NCBI RefSeq assembly: GCF_012396365.1
Contig: NZ_JAAXPG010000027.1
Span: 1-64,000 of the forward strand
DNA: 64,000 bases
Direction of reading: 5' to 3'
DNA from: Nocardiopsis alborubida
GTDB taxonomy: Bacteria > Actinomycetota > Actinomycetes > Streptosporangiales > Streptosporangiaceae
Shown: positions 52,626-61,778 of the stretch, in pieces
How positions within the stretch are numbered: position 1 is the first letter of the stretch
Layout of the letters: every line of letters begins with the position of its first letter
Notes under the pieces: generated by a model
The model's input: the letters and a program-made list of their open reading frames with translations, nothing else
Databases searched by the model: none
What the model was told of the DNA's origin: nothing
Made by a program: the position numbers and the translations under genes

Positions 52626-55436
52626 CTACTCGCTGGCCAGCGCCCCCGTGATGGAGGTGGACGCCGCCCGGCGGGCGGGCAGCACCGAGGCCAGCAGCCC
52701 GGCCAGGACGGCGATCGCGATGAACACCGCGATCTGGCCGAAGGGCACGGAGAAGACCATGCCCGGCAGGACCGAGGCCCCGGCCGCCCAGCCGAACACC
52801 ACGCCCAGCACGATGCCGATGCCGGCGCCGATCAGGCACAGCAGCACGGCCTCCACGCTCAGCATCCGGCGCAGCTGGCCCCGGGCCAGACCCAGCGCCC
52901 GCAGCAGCGCGGACTCACGGGTGCGCTCCAGCACCGACAGCGCCATGGTGTTGGAGATGCCGAACACCGCGATGATGATCGCCAGCCCCAGCATGGCCGC
53001 GATGGTGTAGAAGGCGATGTCCAAAACCTCGGAGAACTGGTTCTTCATCTCGGCGGCCGACCCGACCTGCATGGTCGGGTAGTCCTCGACCGCGGTGTAG
53101 ACCGCGTCGCGCACCTCGGCGGCGTCGGCTCCCTCGGCGGCGCGGATGAGCAGCATCTCGTCCTCGTCCACCGACGGGAAGGCCGCGGCGAAGTCCTCCG
53201 GGTGCAGGGTCACGCCCGTCAGGGACTGCATGTCCTCCACGACCGCGACGATCTCCACGGACAGGTCCTGCCCGTCCTCGGCCGGGAGGGTGAGGGTGTC
53301 GCCCACCCCGGCGCCCTCGGCGTAGCCCTCCGTCACCGTGGCCCGGCCCGGACCCATGTCGGTGACGTCTCCCTCGACGGTGTCGCTGGTGAGGTCGACG
53401 CCGAGCTCGGCGCCCGGGTAGGTGTAGACGGGAAACGACTGGTCGCCGTCCGTCTCGACGTAGGTGCTGCGCTGGCCGATGACCTTGCCCAGGGCGGACT
53501 GGCCCTCCAGCGCCACCCGGACCTCGCTCGGGATGGTGGGGAACTCCGGCACCTCGGTCGCCCCGGCTTCGGGGGCAGCCTGCGCGCCGGAGTCCTCACC
53601 GGCGATCGCGCCCTCGCCCGGCTCCCCGGGTTCGACGGGACCCTCGGCGCCGTCGGCGGGACCCTCCCCGGCCATGCCCTCGGCGGGCGCGTCCTGGGCC
53701 GCGGCCTCCTCGCCACCGGCGGGAGTCTGCTCGGCGCCTCCGGTCTGCTCCGAGGCCTCCGGGTCCTCGGCGCCTTCCGGGTCCTCGGCCGTCTCGGTGG
53801 CGGTCCCCGTCCTCTCCAAGGAGAACTGCGGGGTGATCTGGTAGTCCACCGGGAACTGTTCCTCGAGCTGCTGGCTCAGGGTGGTCTCGACGGAGGCGCT
53901 GATCACCGAGTAGCCGGTGATGAGGGTGGCGCCCACGGTCAGGGCGATCATCGCGGTGGCCGCGCGGCGCGGGCTGCGGGTGGAGTTGTCCACCGCCAGC
54001 ATGCTCGGCACGCCCACCTTCCGCAGGGGCACGCCGACCACGCGCACGATGCCGCGTACCAGCAGCGGCCCGAGCACGACCACGCCCACGAACGCGGTGA
54101 GGGCGGCGGCGGTGACGATGACCGGGCCCATCGTGTCCGGTCCCATCATCTGGGTCAGGCCCACCAGGACGGCCGCGACCGCGAAGGTCAGCAGGCCGAA
54201 GACGACGCGGATCCAGCCGGTGCCCTTCTCCAGCCCCGCGGCGGTGGCGCTGGTGCGCAGGGCCGCCAGCGGCGCCACCCGGGTGGCGCGCGTGGCCGGG
54301 ACCATCGCGGAGAACACGGTCACCACGGTTCCCACGGCGAGTCCGACCAGGACCGCCGTCGGCGTGATCACCACGGGCACCGCCTCCCCGGAGCCCAGCA
54401 GCGGGCCGCCGTAGGTCGCACCGGCCATGCCGACGCCCACACCGGCCAGCACGCCCAGGGCGGAGGAGACCAGGCCCACGACCACCGACTCGGTCAGCAC
54501 CGACCGGAAGACCTGGCCGCGCTTGGCGCCCACGCACCGCAGCAGGGCCAGCTCGCGCTGGCGCTGGGCGATGAGGATGGCGAAGGTGTTGTAGATGACG
54601 ATCCCGGCGACGAACATCGCGATGAAGGCGAACAGCAGCAGCGCGATGCGCATCATCTCCGCCTGGCCGCCCACGCTCTCGGCCATGTCCAGACCGAACT
54701 GCTCACCGGTGCTCACCTCGGCCGCGCCCCCCAGCTCCGCGGCGACGGCGTCGGTCACCTCCTGCGGGGTGCGGCCCTCCGCGGCGAGCACGTCGATCTC
54801 GGCGTAGCCCGTCACGCCGGTCATCTCCCGGGTGGTGTCCGGGTCGAAGACGACGGCGCCCCCGGAGCTGTAGGACGGGTCCACGCCGAACTCGACCAGC
54901 CCGGTGAGGGTGAAGTCGCGCTTGTCCCCCTCGGCGTCGAGCACGGTCACCGTGTCGCCGACCGCGAAGCCGGTCTGCTCGGCGGTGGAGGTGGCCAGGG
55001 CGATCTCGTCCCCGCTCGCGGGCAGCGAGCCCTCGTCGGCGGAGAACCGGCTGACCTCGCCCAGTCCGACCGCGGCGGGAGGCATGAAGCCGACCGCCCG
55101 GCCGTCGGAGTCCAGGAGCACGGCCTCGCTCTTCAGGAGGCCGCCCGCGCCGGCGACCTCGGGCAGCGCCCGCACCGCGTCCAGCTGCTCGTCGGTGAAC
55201 GGAACCGGTTCCTCGGGCGGTTCCGTGCTCTCGGGGTCGAACTCGGGCTCGGTGGGCACGGCGATGGTGTCGACGCTGGTGGCCGAGCCCATGACGGACT
55301 TCTCGTAGCTGGCGTTGAGGGTGTCGGCGAAGACCATGGTCCCCGACACGAACATGACCCCCAGCAGGATCGCCAGCACGGTGGTGACGTACCGGGACTT
55401 GTGCAGACGCAGCCCGGCGAGTGTGGTGCGCAGCAT
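52626..55436 (-). CDS. FtsX/MacB-type ABC transporter permease, double length
   Basis: The 936-residue protein has two FtsX domains. The first is near residues 275-395 (IYNTFAILIAQRQRELALLR, GAKRGQVFRSVL) and the second near 810-930 (FGISNTMALSVLERTRESAL, ALGLARGQLRRMLSVEA). A periplasmic MacB-like domain precedes each. Between them is a Glu/Pro-rich acidic linker of about 90 residues. The N-terminal YVTTVLAILLGVMFVSGTM is the first helix. It pairs with the ATPase gene five bases upstream and should export or restructure lipids, peptides or wall components in a mechanotransmission manner. ATG at 55436 follows GAGGG. Confidence 0.92.
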   Translation of the reverse strand: MLRTTLAGLRLHKSRYVTTVLAILLGVMFVSGTMVFADTLNASYEKSVMGSATSVDTIAVPTEPEFDPESTEPPEEPVPFTDEQLDAVRALPEVAGAGGLLKSEAVLLDSDGRAVGFMPPAAVGLGEVSRFSADEGSLPASGDEIALATSTAEQTGFAVGDTVTVLDAEGDKRDFTLTGLVEFGVDPSYSSGGAVVFDPDTTREMTGVTGYAEIDVLAAEGRTPQEVTDAVAAELGGAAEVSTGEQFGLDMAESVGGQAEMMRIALLLFAFIAMFVAGIVIYNTFAILIAQRQRELALLRCVGAKRGQVFRSVLTESVVVGLVSSALGVLAGVGVGMAGATYGGPLLGSGEAVPVVITPTAVLVGLAVGTVVTVFSAMVPATRATRVAPLAALRTSATAAGLEKGTGWIRVVFGLLTFAVAAVLVGLTQMMGPDTMGPVIVTAAALTAFVGVVVLGPLLVRGIVRVVGVPLRKVGVPSMLAVDNSTRSPRRAATAMIALTVGATLITGYSVISASVETTLSQQLEEQFPVDYQITPQFSLERTGTATETAEDPEGAEDPEASEQTGGAEQTPAGGEEAAAQDAPAEGMAGEGPADGAEGPVEPGEPGEGAIAGEDSGAQAAPEAGATEVPEFPTIPSEVRVALEGQSALGKVIGQRSTYVETDGDQSFPVYTYPGAELGVDLTSDTVEGDVTDMGPGRATVTEGYAEGAGVGDTLTLPAEDGQDLSVEIVAVVEDMQSLTGVTLHPEDFAAAFPSVDEDEMLLIRAAEGADAAEVRDAVYTAVEDYPTMQVGSAAEMKNQFSEVLDIAFYTIAAMLGLAIIIAVFGISNTMALSVLERTRESALLRALGLARGQLRRMLSVEAVLLCLIGAGIGIVLGVVFGWAAGASVLPGMVFSVPFGQIAVFIAIAVLAGLLASVLPARRAASTSITGALASE

Positions 55437-55441
55437 GTCCC

Positions 55442-56209
55442 TCAGGCCTCTTCCAGCTTCAGCAGCCGCGCGGAGACCAGCTCGGCGGTGGGCTCGACGA
55501 CCTCGTCCACCAGGCGGCCGTCGCGCAGGAAGACCACGCGGTCGGCGTAGGAGGCGGCCACGGGGTCGTGGGTGACCATGACGATGGTCTGGTTCAGGTC
55601 GCGGGCCGAGTCGCGCAGGAACGACAGCACCTCGGTGCCCGAGCGCGAGTCCAGGTTGCCGGTGGGCTCGTCGGCGTAGACGACCTCGGGCGCGTTGAGC
55701 AGGGCGCGGGCCACGGCCACGCGCTGCTGCTGGCCGCCGGAGAGCTTGGCGGGCAGGTGGTCGAGCCGGTCGCGCAGCCCCACCACGTCGATGATGTGGT
55801 CGAAGCGCTGCTTGTCGACCCCGCGCTTGGCGATCTGCGACGGCAGCAGGATGTTCTGCTCGGCGGTCAGCATCGGCAGCAGGTTGAACGACTGGAAGAT
55901 GAACCCGATCCGGTCGCGGCGCAGCAGGGTGAGCTCGGCGTCGCGCAGACCGGTGATCTGGGTGCGGCCCAGGTGCACGGTGCCCCCGGTGGGCACGTCC
56001 AGCCCGGCCAGGCAGTGCATGAGGGTGGACTTGCCCGACCCCGAGGGGCCCATGATCGCGGTGAAGGCCCCCCGGTGGAACTCCACGTCCACCCCGGCCA
56101 GCGCGTGGACCTGGCTGCCGCCGGTGTCGTAGGTCTTGGTGAGGCCCCGGGCGACCACCACCGGTGGTGAGGTGACCGTGGGGTCGGGCTTCACAGTGGA
56201 CTCGGTCAC
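55442..56209 (-). CDS. MacB/LolD-type ABC transporter ATPase
   Basis: The 255-residue ATPase has Walker A GPSGSGKST, the FQSFNLLPMLTAEQNILLP Q-loop segment, signature LSGGQQQRVAVARAL, Walker B VVYADEPTGNLDS and the MVTHDP H-loop. The set is that of the MacB/LolD family, which serve FtsX permeases. It lies five bases before the permease gene and is divergent from a NarL-type two-component system. The start is GTG at 56209; GGAG is 11 bases upstream. Confidence 0.95.
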   Translation of the reverse strand: MTESTVKPDPTVTSPPVVVARGLTKTYDTGGSQVHALAGVDVEFHRGAFTAIMGPSGSGKSTLMHCLAGLDVPTGGTVHLGRTQITGLRDAELTLLRRDRIGFIFQSFNLLPMLTAEQNILLPSQIAKRGVDKQRFDHIIDVVGLRDRLDHLPAKLSGGQQQRVAVARALLNAPEVVYADEPTGNLDSRSGTEVLSFLRDSARDLNQTIVMVTHDPVAASYADRVVFLRDGRLVDEVVEPTAELVSARLLKLEEA

Positions 56210-56542
56210 GGCAGACAGCTCCAGGATTCGGGGATGGTGTGCGGGCCGGGCGGACTCTCCTGCCCGGCTCCCACCACGCTAGGTCCGCCCGCCCGGCCCG
56301 GGCGTCCCCCGCTGGGCCGATTCGCGACTCGGCCAAAGGAACGGTGACGGGCGGGTTCGCGACTCCTTCGTCTGGCCGACGCACCGACTTTCGTCGGGGG
56401 TCGGCGGGTCACCCGCTGTGGCGAACCCGCCACGGGCCCTTCTCCACCGGGGCTTTCGCGCGCCGACCGACGATCGGACCGCGCGGGACCGGGCCCGGCG
56501 CGCACACCGGTTCACCAGGGGCGCCGCCGTAGAATCCGCACC

Positions 56543-57829
56543 ATGAGGAGCTGGGTGAGCGACCAGGGCAGAGCCGTCGGTGCCCTGTGGAACAAGAACT
56601 GGGAGTGGTGGTGGGCCCGCCGCCTGACCATCGCCGACTGGCTCTACGCCGTGCTGCCGCTGCTGTTCAGCGGACTCCTGCAACTGCTGGGCAGCTTCCA
56701 GCTCGGCCTGTTCCGCGGGCTCGTCGGGGCCGTCCCCGTGGCCCTGGCCTCCCTGAACATCTCGCTCGCCCTGGTCTCCGTGGTGGTCCTCTACGTGATC
56801 CCGGTGCTGTTCGCCGGGGCGACGGTGCTCCTGCGGCGGAGCTCCCCGCAGTGGATGCTCGTCACCGCGTTCGTGCTGCTGCTGTGCTTCGCCAACTTCG
56901 TCCCGGCCATGATCGCCCTGTACTCGTACTCGGTGTACCACGCCAACCGGCGCCTGCTGGTGGGCTGGTTCGCCCTGTTCAGCCTGGCCATGGTCGTCGC
57001 CTACCCGACCAGCGTCCTCATGCCGATCTCCCTGATCGCGATGGTGCTGGTCGTGCCGATGACCTTCGGCCTGTGGGTGGGCACCCGCCGCCAGCTCATG
57101 GACCGGCTCCACGAGCGCGCCGAGCGCCTCGAACGCGAACAGCACATGATGGCCGAGCAGGCCCTCACCGCCGAGCGCACCCGCATCGCCCGGGAGATGC
57201 ACGACGTGGTCGCCCACCGGGTCAGCCTCATGGTGCTGCACGCGGGCGGGCTGGAGGTCTCCTCCGAGGACCCGCGCACCGTCGAGGCGGCCGGGCTCAT
57301 CCGAACCACCGGCCGCGAGGCCCTCACCGAACTGCGCGGCATCCTCGGGGTGCTGCGCGACGACACCGACGCGGCGCCCACCGCACCCCAACCGGTCCTG
57401 GCCGACCTGGACCGCCTGGTGGAGGAGTGGCGCGCCGCCGGGATGCCGATCGACCGCGAAAAAAGCGGTCAGGTCCGCCCGCTGCCGACGGGCGTCCAGC
57501 GCACCGCCTACCGGATCGTCCAGGAGGGGCTGACCAACGCCGCCAAGCACGCGCCCGGCGCCGCCGTCACCCTGCGCCTGCACTACGCCGACCGCCAGTT
57601 GGAGGTGGAGGTGGCCAACGCGCCCGCGCGTGGCCCGGCCTCGCCCATGCCCCGCAGCGGTTTCGGTCTGACCGGGCTGCACGAACGCGTCGTGCTCTCC
57701 GGTGGCAGCCTCAGCGCGGGGGCGTGCCCCGACGGCGGGTGGCGTCTGCGCGCTATCGTGCGAACCGACGATCCATCCGGCACGCAGGAAGAGGTTTCCG
57801 AAGGTGATCCGCACGCTCCTGGTCGATGA
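56543..57829 (+). CDS. NarL/DesK-type sensor histidine kinase
   Basis: The 428-residue protein has five or six N-terminal helices without a large outer loop, typical of membrane-sensing kinases. The HisKA_3 phosphoacceptor block is ERTRIAREMHDVVAHRVSLM (around residue 215). The ATPase shows YRIVQEGLTNAAKHAPGA and SGFGLTGLHERV. ATG at 56543 stands seven bases after TAGAAT (56530-56535), so it may be leaderless. The next gene is its regulator, and the divergent ABC exporter is the likely target. Confidence 0.93.
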   Translation: MRSWVSDQGRAVGALWNKNWEWWWARRLTIADWLYAVLPLLFSGLLQLLGSFQLGLFRGLVGAVPVALASLNISLALVSVVVLYVIPVLFAGATVLLRRSSPQWMLVTAFVLLLCFANFVPAMIALYSYSVYHANRRLLVGWFALFSLAMVVAYPTSVLMPISLIAMVLVVPMTFGLWVGTRRQLMDRLHERAERLEREQHMMAEQALTAERTRIAREMHDVVAHRVSLMVLHAGGLEVSSEDPRTVEAAGLIRTTGREALTELRGILGVLRDDTDAAPTAPQPVLADLDRLVEEWRAAGMPIDREKSGQVRPLPTGVQRTAYRIVQEGLTNAAKHAPGAAVTLRLHYADRQLEVEVANAPARGPASPMPRSGFGLTGLHERVVLSGGSLSAGACPDGGWRLRAIVRTDDPSGTQEEVSEGDPHAPGR

Positions 57830-58463
57830 CGAACTCCTGGTCAGATCCGGCCTGCGGATGATCCTGGACTCGGCCCCCGACATCGAGGTGGTGGGCGAGG
57901 GCGGCGACGGCGCCGAGGCCGTGCGCCTGACCGAGGAGCTCACCCCCGACGTGGTGCTGCTCGACATCCGCATGCCGGGCACCGACGGGATCACCGCCGC
58001 CGCCCGCCTCACCGCTCTGCCCCGGCCGCCCCGCGTGGTCCTGCTGACCACCTTCGACCTCGACGAGTACGTGCACAGCGCTCTGCGGGCCGGCGCGGTG
58101 GGCTTCCTGCTCAAGGACACCCCGCCGCGCGACCTCATCGGCGCGGTGCGCACCGTCCACGAGGGCAACGCGATGCTCGCGCCCAGCGTCACCAAGCGCA
58201 TGCTCGAACGCTTCGCCGCCCCCGCCCCCGCCGACTCCGCGGCGGGCCGCGCCGAGGCTGTGCGCCGCCTGTCGGTGCTCAGCGAGCGCGAACGGTCGGT
58301 GCTCCTCGCGGTGGCCCGGGGCAGGTCCAACGCCGAGGCGGGCCGTGACCTGGGCATGCGCGAGGCCACGGTGAAGGCCCACGTCAGCCGCATCCTGGCC
58401 AAGCTGGGCATGTCCAACCGGGTGCAGGCCGCCATCCTGGCCCACGACGCGGGCTGGGCCTGA
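57804..58463 (+). CDS. NarL/LuxR-family response regulator
   Basis: The 219-residue regulator has a receiver domain (LLVDDELLVRSGLRMIL, phosphoacceptor Asp in DVVLLDIRMPGTDG, Thr in VVLLTTFD, Lys in FLLKDTPP) and a LuxR HTH (VLSERERSVLLAVARGRSNA, EATVKAHVSRILAKLGMSNR). GTG at 57804 overlaps the kinase end by 26 bases. The 3' end overlaps the stop of the convergent AraC gene by 80 bases. Confidence 0.95.
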   Translation: MIRTLLVDDELLVRSGLRMILDSAPDIEVVGEGGDGAEAVRLTEELTPDVVLLDIRMPGTDGITAAARLTALPRPPRVVLLTTFDLDEYVHSALRAGAVGFLLKDTPPRDLIGAVRTVHEGNAMLAPSVTKRMLERFAAPAPADSAAGRAEAVRRLSVLSERERSVLLAVARGRSNAEAGRDLGMREATVKAHVSRILAKLGMSNRVQAAILAHDAGWA

Positions 58464-59379
58464 GGGGGTCGGTCCGCCCGGCGGCGGATCCGCCGCCGGA
58501 CGGGAGGCTCCCCGTCATCCCGAGGTCCGGGGCGCGCTCCGGCGGTCTCCTCCCGCCGCCCAGCAGGGAGCGCACCTGCGACGGGGTCGCGTCCACCGAC
58601 CGGCGCAGGCGCTCGGTGAAGTGGGAGTGGCTGGCGTAGCCGAGGGAGGAGGCCAGGGCGGACAGGTCGTCGAACCCCTCCGACAGGGACCGCAGCGCGG
58701 AGGCCAGGCGCAGCCGCTCACGGAACCCGTGCAGGGTGACTCCCTGGACCGCCCGGAAGACCCGGGCCAGGTGGTAGGGGGAGCAGCCCGCCGCGGAGGC
58801 GGCCGCGTCGAGCAGGCGCGGGACCGGATCGGCGTGGTGTTCGGCGACGAAGGAGGCGGCGGCGCAGGCGACACGGCGGTGGGCGGGCGACACCCGTGCG
58901 CCCTCCCGCCCCGTTCCCGCGGCCGTGAGGACCTCTCCCACCCGGACGAGGGCCAGTTCGCGTACGGCGTCCGGATCGCGGGCCCGCTCGCGCAGGGCGC
59001 GGCGGAAGACCGACGTTCCCAGCTGCTCGCGCGGATCCAGCACCAGACGGCTCGTCGGGGGCGGACCCGTCTCGACAGCCTCGTCCCACAGCCGCTGGGA
59101 CAGGGCGACCACCACGCACGCGTCCCCGCCCCCGGCCGGATGTCCGAACCGGTAGGGCTCCTGCGCCTGGAGGAGGAGGGCGCTCCCCGGTTCCACGATG
59201 TGCGGGGTCCCCCGTACCTGGCAGGAGAACACACCGTCCACCGGCAGCACCAGCCGGGGCAGTCCCGCGGCCTCCTCCGCGCCCAGCGGCGCGCGCGGAG
59301 CCGAACAGAGCACGTCGGTGACCCGCACCCCGCCGGCGTCGGCGAGAGTGAGGCGGCGCAGGGGCGGGGAGGGGATCAC
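58384..59379 (-). CDS. AraC-family transcriptional regulator
   Basis: The 331-residue protein has a cupin-type sensor (GVFSCQVRGTPHIVEPGSAL, with LQAQEPYRFGHPAGG) and a C-terminal double HTH (AGCSPYHLARVFRAVQGVTL, LSALASSLGYASHSHFTERL). Family homology ends near residue 275; the last 55 residues are Gly/Pro/Arg-rich and their DNA is antisense to the response-regulator gene. GTG at 59379 shares bases with the stop of the ABM-like gene (GTGA), so the two are coupled and the ABM-like protein is a likely target or partner. Confidence 0.88.
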   Translation of the reverse strand: MIPSPPLRRLTLADAGGVRVTDVLCSAPRAPLGAEEAAGLPRLVLPVDGVFSCQVRGTPHIVEPGSALLLQAQEPYRFGHPAGGGDACVVVALSQRLWDEAVETGPPPTSRLVLDPREQLGTSVFRRALRERARDPDAVRELALVRVGEVLTAAGTGREGARVSPAHRRVACAAASFVAEHHADPVPRLLDAAASAAGCSPYHLARVFRAVQGVTLHGFRERLRLASALRSLSEGFDDLSALASSLGYASHSHFTERLRRSVDATPSQVRSLLGGGRRPPERAPDLGMTGSLPSGGGSAAGRTDPLRPSPRRGPGWRPAPGWTCPAWPGCG

Positions 59380-59717
59380 CGGGAGGAGCCCCTCCGCGGA
59401 GAGAACCCGTCGCCGATGAGGTCGTAGTGCGCCGAGTGCTCGTCGAACCGCCTCAGAAGGGCGCGAGCGCGCTCGGGGACCACCGACGCGTCCGGGTCGC
59501 CTCCGGTGAACGCGGCGGCCGCGCGCACGTCGTCGAAGGACATGACCGTCACGAACTCCACCTCACCCGCCAGCTCCGGACGGCGCCACGCCTCCAGGCC
59601 GCGCAGCCCCGTCAGGTCCCGCGCGACGATACCGGGGAAGACCTCGTCCAGCAGCAGCCGCTCGTAGGCGTCCGCGTCGGCGGGAGACGTCCACCCGTGC
59701 CACAGCCTTCTGATCAC
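59376..59717 (-). CDS. antibiotic biosynthesis monooxygenase-like protein
   Basis: The 113-residue protein resembles the ABM dimeric alpha/beta barrel: RRLWHGWTSPADADAYERLL, LRGLEAWRRPELAGEVEFVT and SFDDVRAAAAFTG are in the family order. These proteins oxidise quinones or other small compounds or degrade heme, but key residues vary, so the reaction is open. AAGGAGGAG precedes the GTG at 59717. It is coupled to the AraC regulator gene by a four-base overlap. Confidence 0.82.
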   Translation of the reverse strand: MIRRLWHGWTSPADADAYERLLLDEVFPGIVARDLTGLRGLEAWRRPELAGEVEFVTVMSFDDVRAAAAFTGGDPDASVVPERARALLRRFDEHSAHYDLIGDGFSPRRGSSR

Positions 59718-59907
59718 CGTGCTCCTCCTTCGTGCCGCGGCGCGTGTCGTTCCCCACGATCGTGCCCTCCGCCGCCGTCCCGCGCTGTCGTGATCCTGCT
59801 CGGCCGGGCGGTGACACACCTCACCACCGCCCGCCGTGCTCAGGGCCTCCCCCCTGCGTGTCCGGAATCCCCGCACATGGGCGGATCGGCGTCCCTGTCC
59901 GCCTCGG

Positions 59908-59938
59908 TTACGTCTACCGCCGGGTAGCTCGGTACGCT
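59908..59938 (+). promoter_or_regulatory. possible promoter/operator of fabG
   Basis: TTACGT (59908-59913) and TACGCT (59933-59938) flank the inverted repeat CTACC-N4-GGTAG (59914-59927), which could be a regulator site. The leader would be about 65 bases. Confidence 0.4.
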
Positions 59939-60009
59939 GCAATGCGGTCCCACCCCCGGAACACCACGTCGTGGCTGATCACAGCAGCCGCAGGAGAAGA
60001 GGAGCCCCT

Positions 60010-60714
60010 ATGTCGCGCTCGGTACTGGTCACCGGCGGCAGCCGCGGAATCGGTCTGGCCATCGCCCGTGAACTGGCCGCGGGCGGAGACGACGTCGCGG
60101 TGACCTACCGCTCCGGCGAGCCCCCGGAGGGCCTGCTGGGTGTCCGCTGCGACATCACCGACTCCGCCCAGGTCGACGCCGCCTTCAAGGAGGTCGAGGA
60201 GGCGCAGGGCCCCGTCGAGGTGCTCGTGGCCAACGCCGGGGTCACCAAGGACCAGCTCCTGGCCCTGATGAGCGAGGACGACTTCTCCTCCGTGCTGGAC
60301 ACCAACCTCACCGGCTCCTTCCGCGTGGCCAAGCGCGCCGTGCGCGGCATGATGCGCAAGCGCTCGGGCCGCATCATCCTCATCTCCTCCGTGGTGGGCC
60401 TCCTCGGCTCCGGCGGCCAGGCCAACTACGCCGCCTCCAAGGCGGGTCTGGTCGGCTTCGGACGCTCCCTGGCCCGCGAGCTGGGTTCGCGCAACATCAC
60501 GGTCAACGTCGTCGCCCCCGGCTTCATCGAGACCGACATGACCGCGGTCCTGTCCGAGGACCGCCAGGCCGAGATCAAGAAGAACGTCCCGCTGGGCCGC
60601 CTCGGCTCCACCGACGACATCGCCAGGACGGTGGGCTTCCTGGCCGGGCCCGGCGGCGCCTACATCTCCGGAGCCGTGATCCCCGTCGACGGCGGCCTGG
60701 GCATGGGCCACTGA
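60010..60714 (+). CDS. fabG: 3-oxoacyl-ACP reductase FabG (MabA-like)
   Basis: The 234-residue SDR reduces 3-oxoacyl-ACP. VLVTGGSRGIGLAIARELAA is the NADPH site, VANAGVTKDQL the NAG motif, ILISSVVGLLG and YAASKAG the catalytic Ser and Tyr-x3-Lys, and FIETDMTAVL the FabG signature. GAGGAG precedes the ATG at 60010. It is followed 86 bases later by the InhA-type enoyl reductase, the same order as mycobacterial mabA-inhA, so it serves fatty-acid elongation. Confidence 0.93.
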   Translation: MSRSVLVTGGSRGIGLAIARELAAGGDDVAVTYRSGEPPEGLLGVRCDITDSAQVDAAFKEVEEAQGPVEVLVANAGVTKDQLLALMSEDDFSSVLDTNLTGSFRVAKRAVRGMMRKRSGRIILISSVVGLLGSGGQANYAASKAGLVGFGRSLARELGSRNITVNVVAPGFIETDMTAVLSEDRQAEIKKNVPLGRLGSTDDIARTVGFLAGPGGAYISGAVIPVDGGLGMGH

Positions 60715-60800
60715 CCGGGTCCGCCCCCTTTTTCTCTCCCTCAGCCACCGGAAGGGCTCCCCTTCCGCAACGGACCAAAGACAGGACGGACGACCCGAAC

Positions 60801-61565
60801 ATGGGAATCCTCGAAGGCAAGCGCATCCTCGTCACCGGGGTGCTCACCGACTCCTCCATCGGCTTCCACGTGGCCCGCCTGGCCCAGGAGCAGGGCGCCA
60901 CGGTCGTGCTCACCGGCTACGGTCGCCTGAGCCTGGTGGAGCGCATCGCCAAGCGCCTGCCCGAGACGCCCCCGATCCTGGAGCTGGACGTCACCGACGA
61001 CGAGCAGCTCGGCACCCTGGCCGCCCGCGTCGGCGAGCACGTGGACGGCCTCGACGGCGTCGTGCACTCCATCGGCTTCACCCCGCAGGACGCCCTGGGC
61101 GGCAACTTCCTCAACACCGAGTGGTCGGACGTGGCCACGGCCATGCACACCTCGACCTTCTCCCTGAAGTCGCTGACCACCTCGCTGATGCCGCTGATGA
61201 AGAACGGCGGCTCGGTCGTGGCCCTGGACTTCGACAACAGCGTCTCCTACCCCATCTACGACTGGATGGGCGTGGCCAAGTCCGCGCTGACCTCCACCGC
61301 CCGCTACCTGGCCCGCTACGTCGGCGAGCAGAACATCCGGGTCAACCTGGTCTCCGCCGGGCCGCTGAGCACCATGGCCGCCCGCAGCATCCCCGGGTTC
61401 TCCGAGCTGGCCAAGCACTGGCCCGAGCGCGCCCCGCTGGGCTGGGACGTCACCAACCCCGAGCCCGCGGCCAAGGCGGTCGTGGCGCTGCTGTCCGACT
61501 GGTTCCCCGCCACCACCGGCGAGATCGTCCACGTCGACGGCGGCTTCCACTCCACCGGGGCCTGA
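60801..61565 (+). CDS. fabI: enoyl-ACP reductase FabI (InhA-like)
   Basis: The 254-residue enzyme reduces the 2-enoyl-ACP with NADH. GKRILVTGVLTDSSIGFHVA is the InhA-like cofactor motif. DGVVHSIGFTPQDALGGNFL and the catalytic Y-x6-K in YDWMGVAKSALTSTARYLA follow. AGPLSTMAARSIPGF is the substrate loop. ATG at 60801 lies in a leader that contains a purine-rich stretch. It forms an operon with fabG. Confidence 0.95.
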   Translation: MGILEGKRILVTGVLTDSSIGFHVARLAQEQGATVVLTGYGRLSLVERIAKRLPETPPILELDVTDDEQLGTLAARVGEHVDGLDGVVHSIGFTPQDALGGNFLNTEWSDVATAMHTSTFSLKSLTTSLMPLMKNGGSVVALDFDNSVSYPIYDWMGVAKSALTSTARYLARYVGEQNIRVNLVSAGPLSTMAARSIPGFSELAKHWPERAPLGWDVTNPEPAAKAVVALLSDWFPATTGEIVHVDGGFHSTGA

Positions 61566-61643
61566 CCGTCCCGACCGCGCCGACCGCACCGACCCCGGCT
61601 CTCCGGTACCGGTGCCGCGGCGCGCGCGTGCGGTAGGTTGACG

Positions 61644-61675
61644 CGGGCGGGCCACCCCCAGGGGCGGCCCGCCCG
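61644..61675 (+). terminator. terminator after fabI
   Basis: CGGGCGGGCC (61644-61653) pairs with GGCCCGCCCG (61666-61675) with a 12-base loop. Confidence 0.65.
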
Positions 61676-61778
61676 TCTGCTGTCGCGGGGCAGGTGCGGT
61701 GTGTACACCCGTGTGCCGGAAGCGGCGCGTGTGACCCTGGCAGGCGGCCGTGCGAGCCGAAATTGAAGGGGACGGGGT

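Noticed and set aside
52485..55550. 1021-codon open frame antisense to the ABC permease
   Set aside because: It is a high-GC shadow: composition is Gly/Arg/His/Gln-rich with no domain, while the opposite strand encodes a clear FtsX permease.
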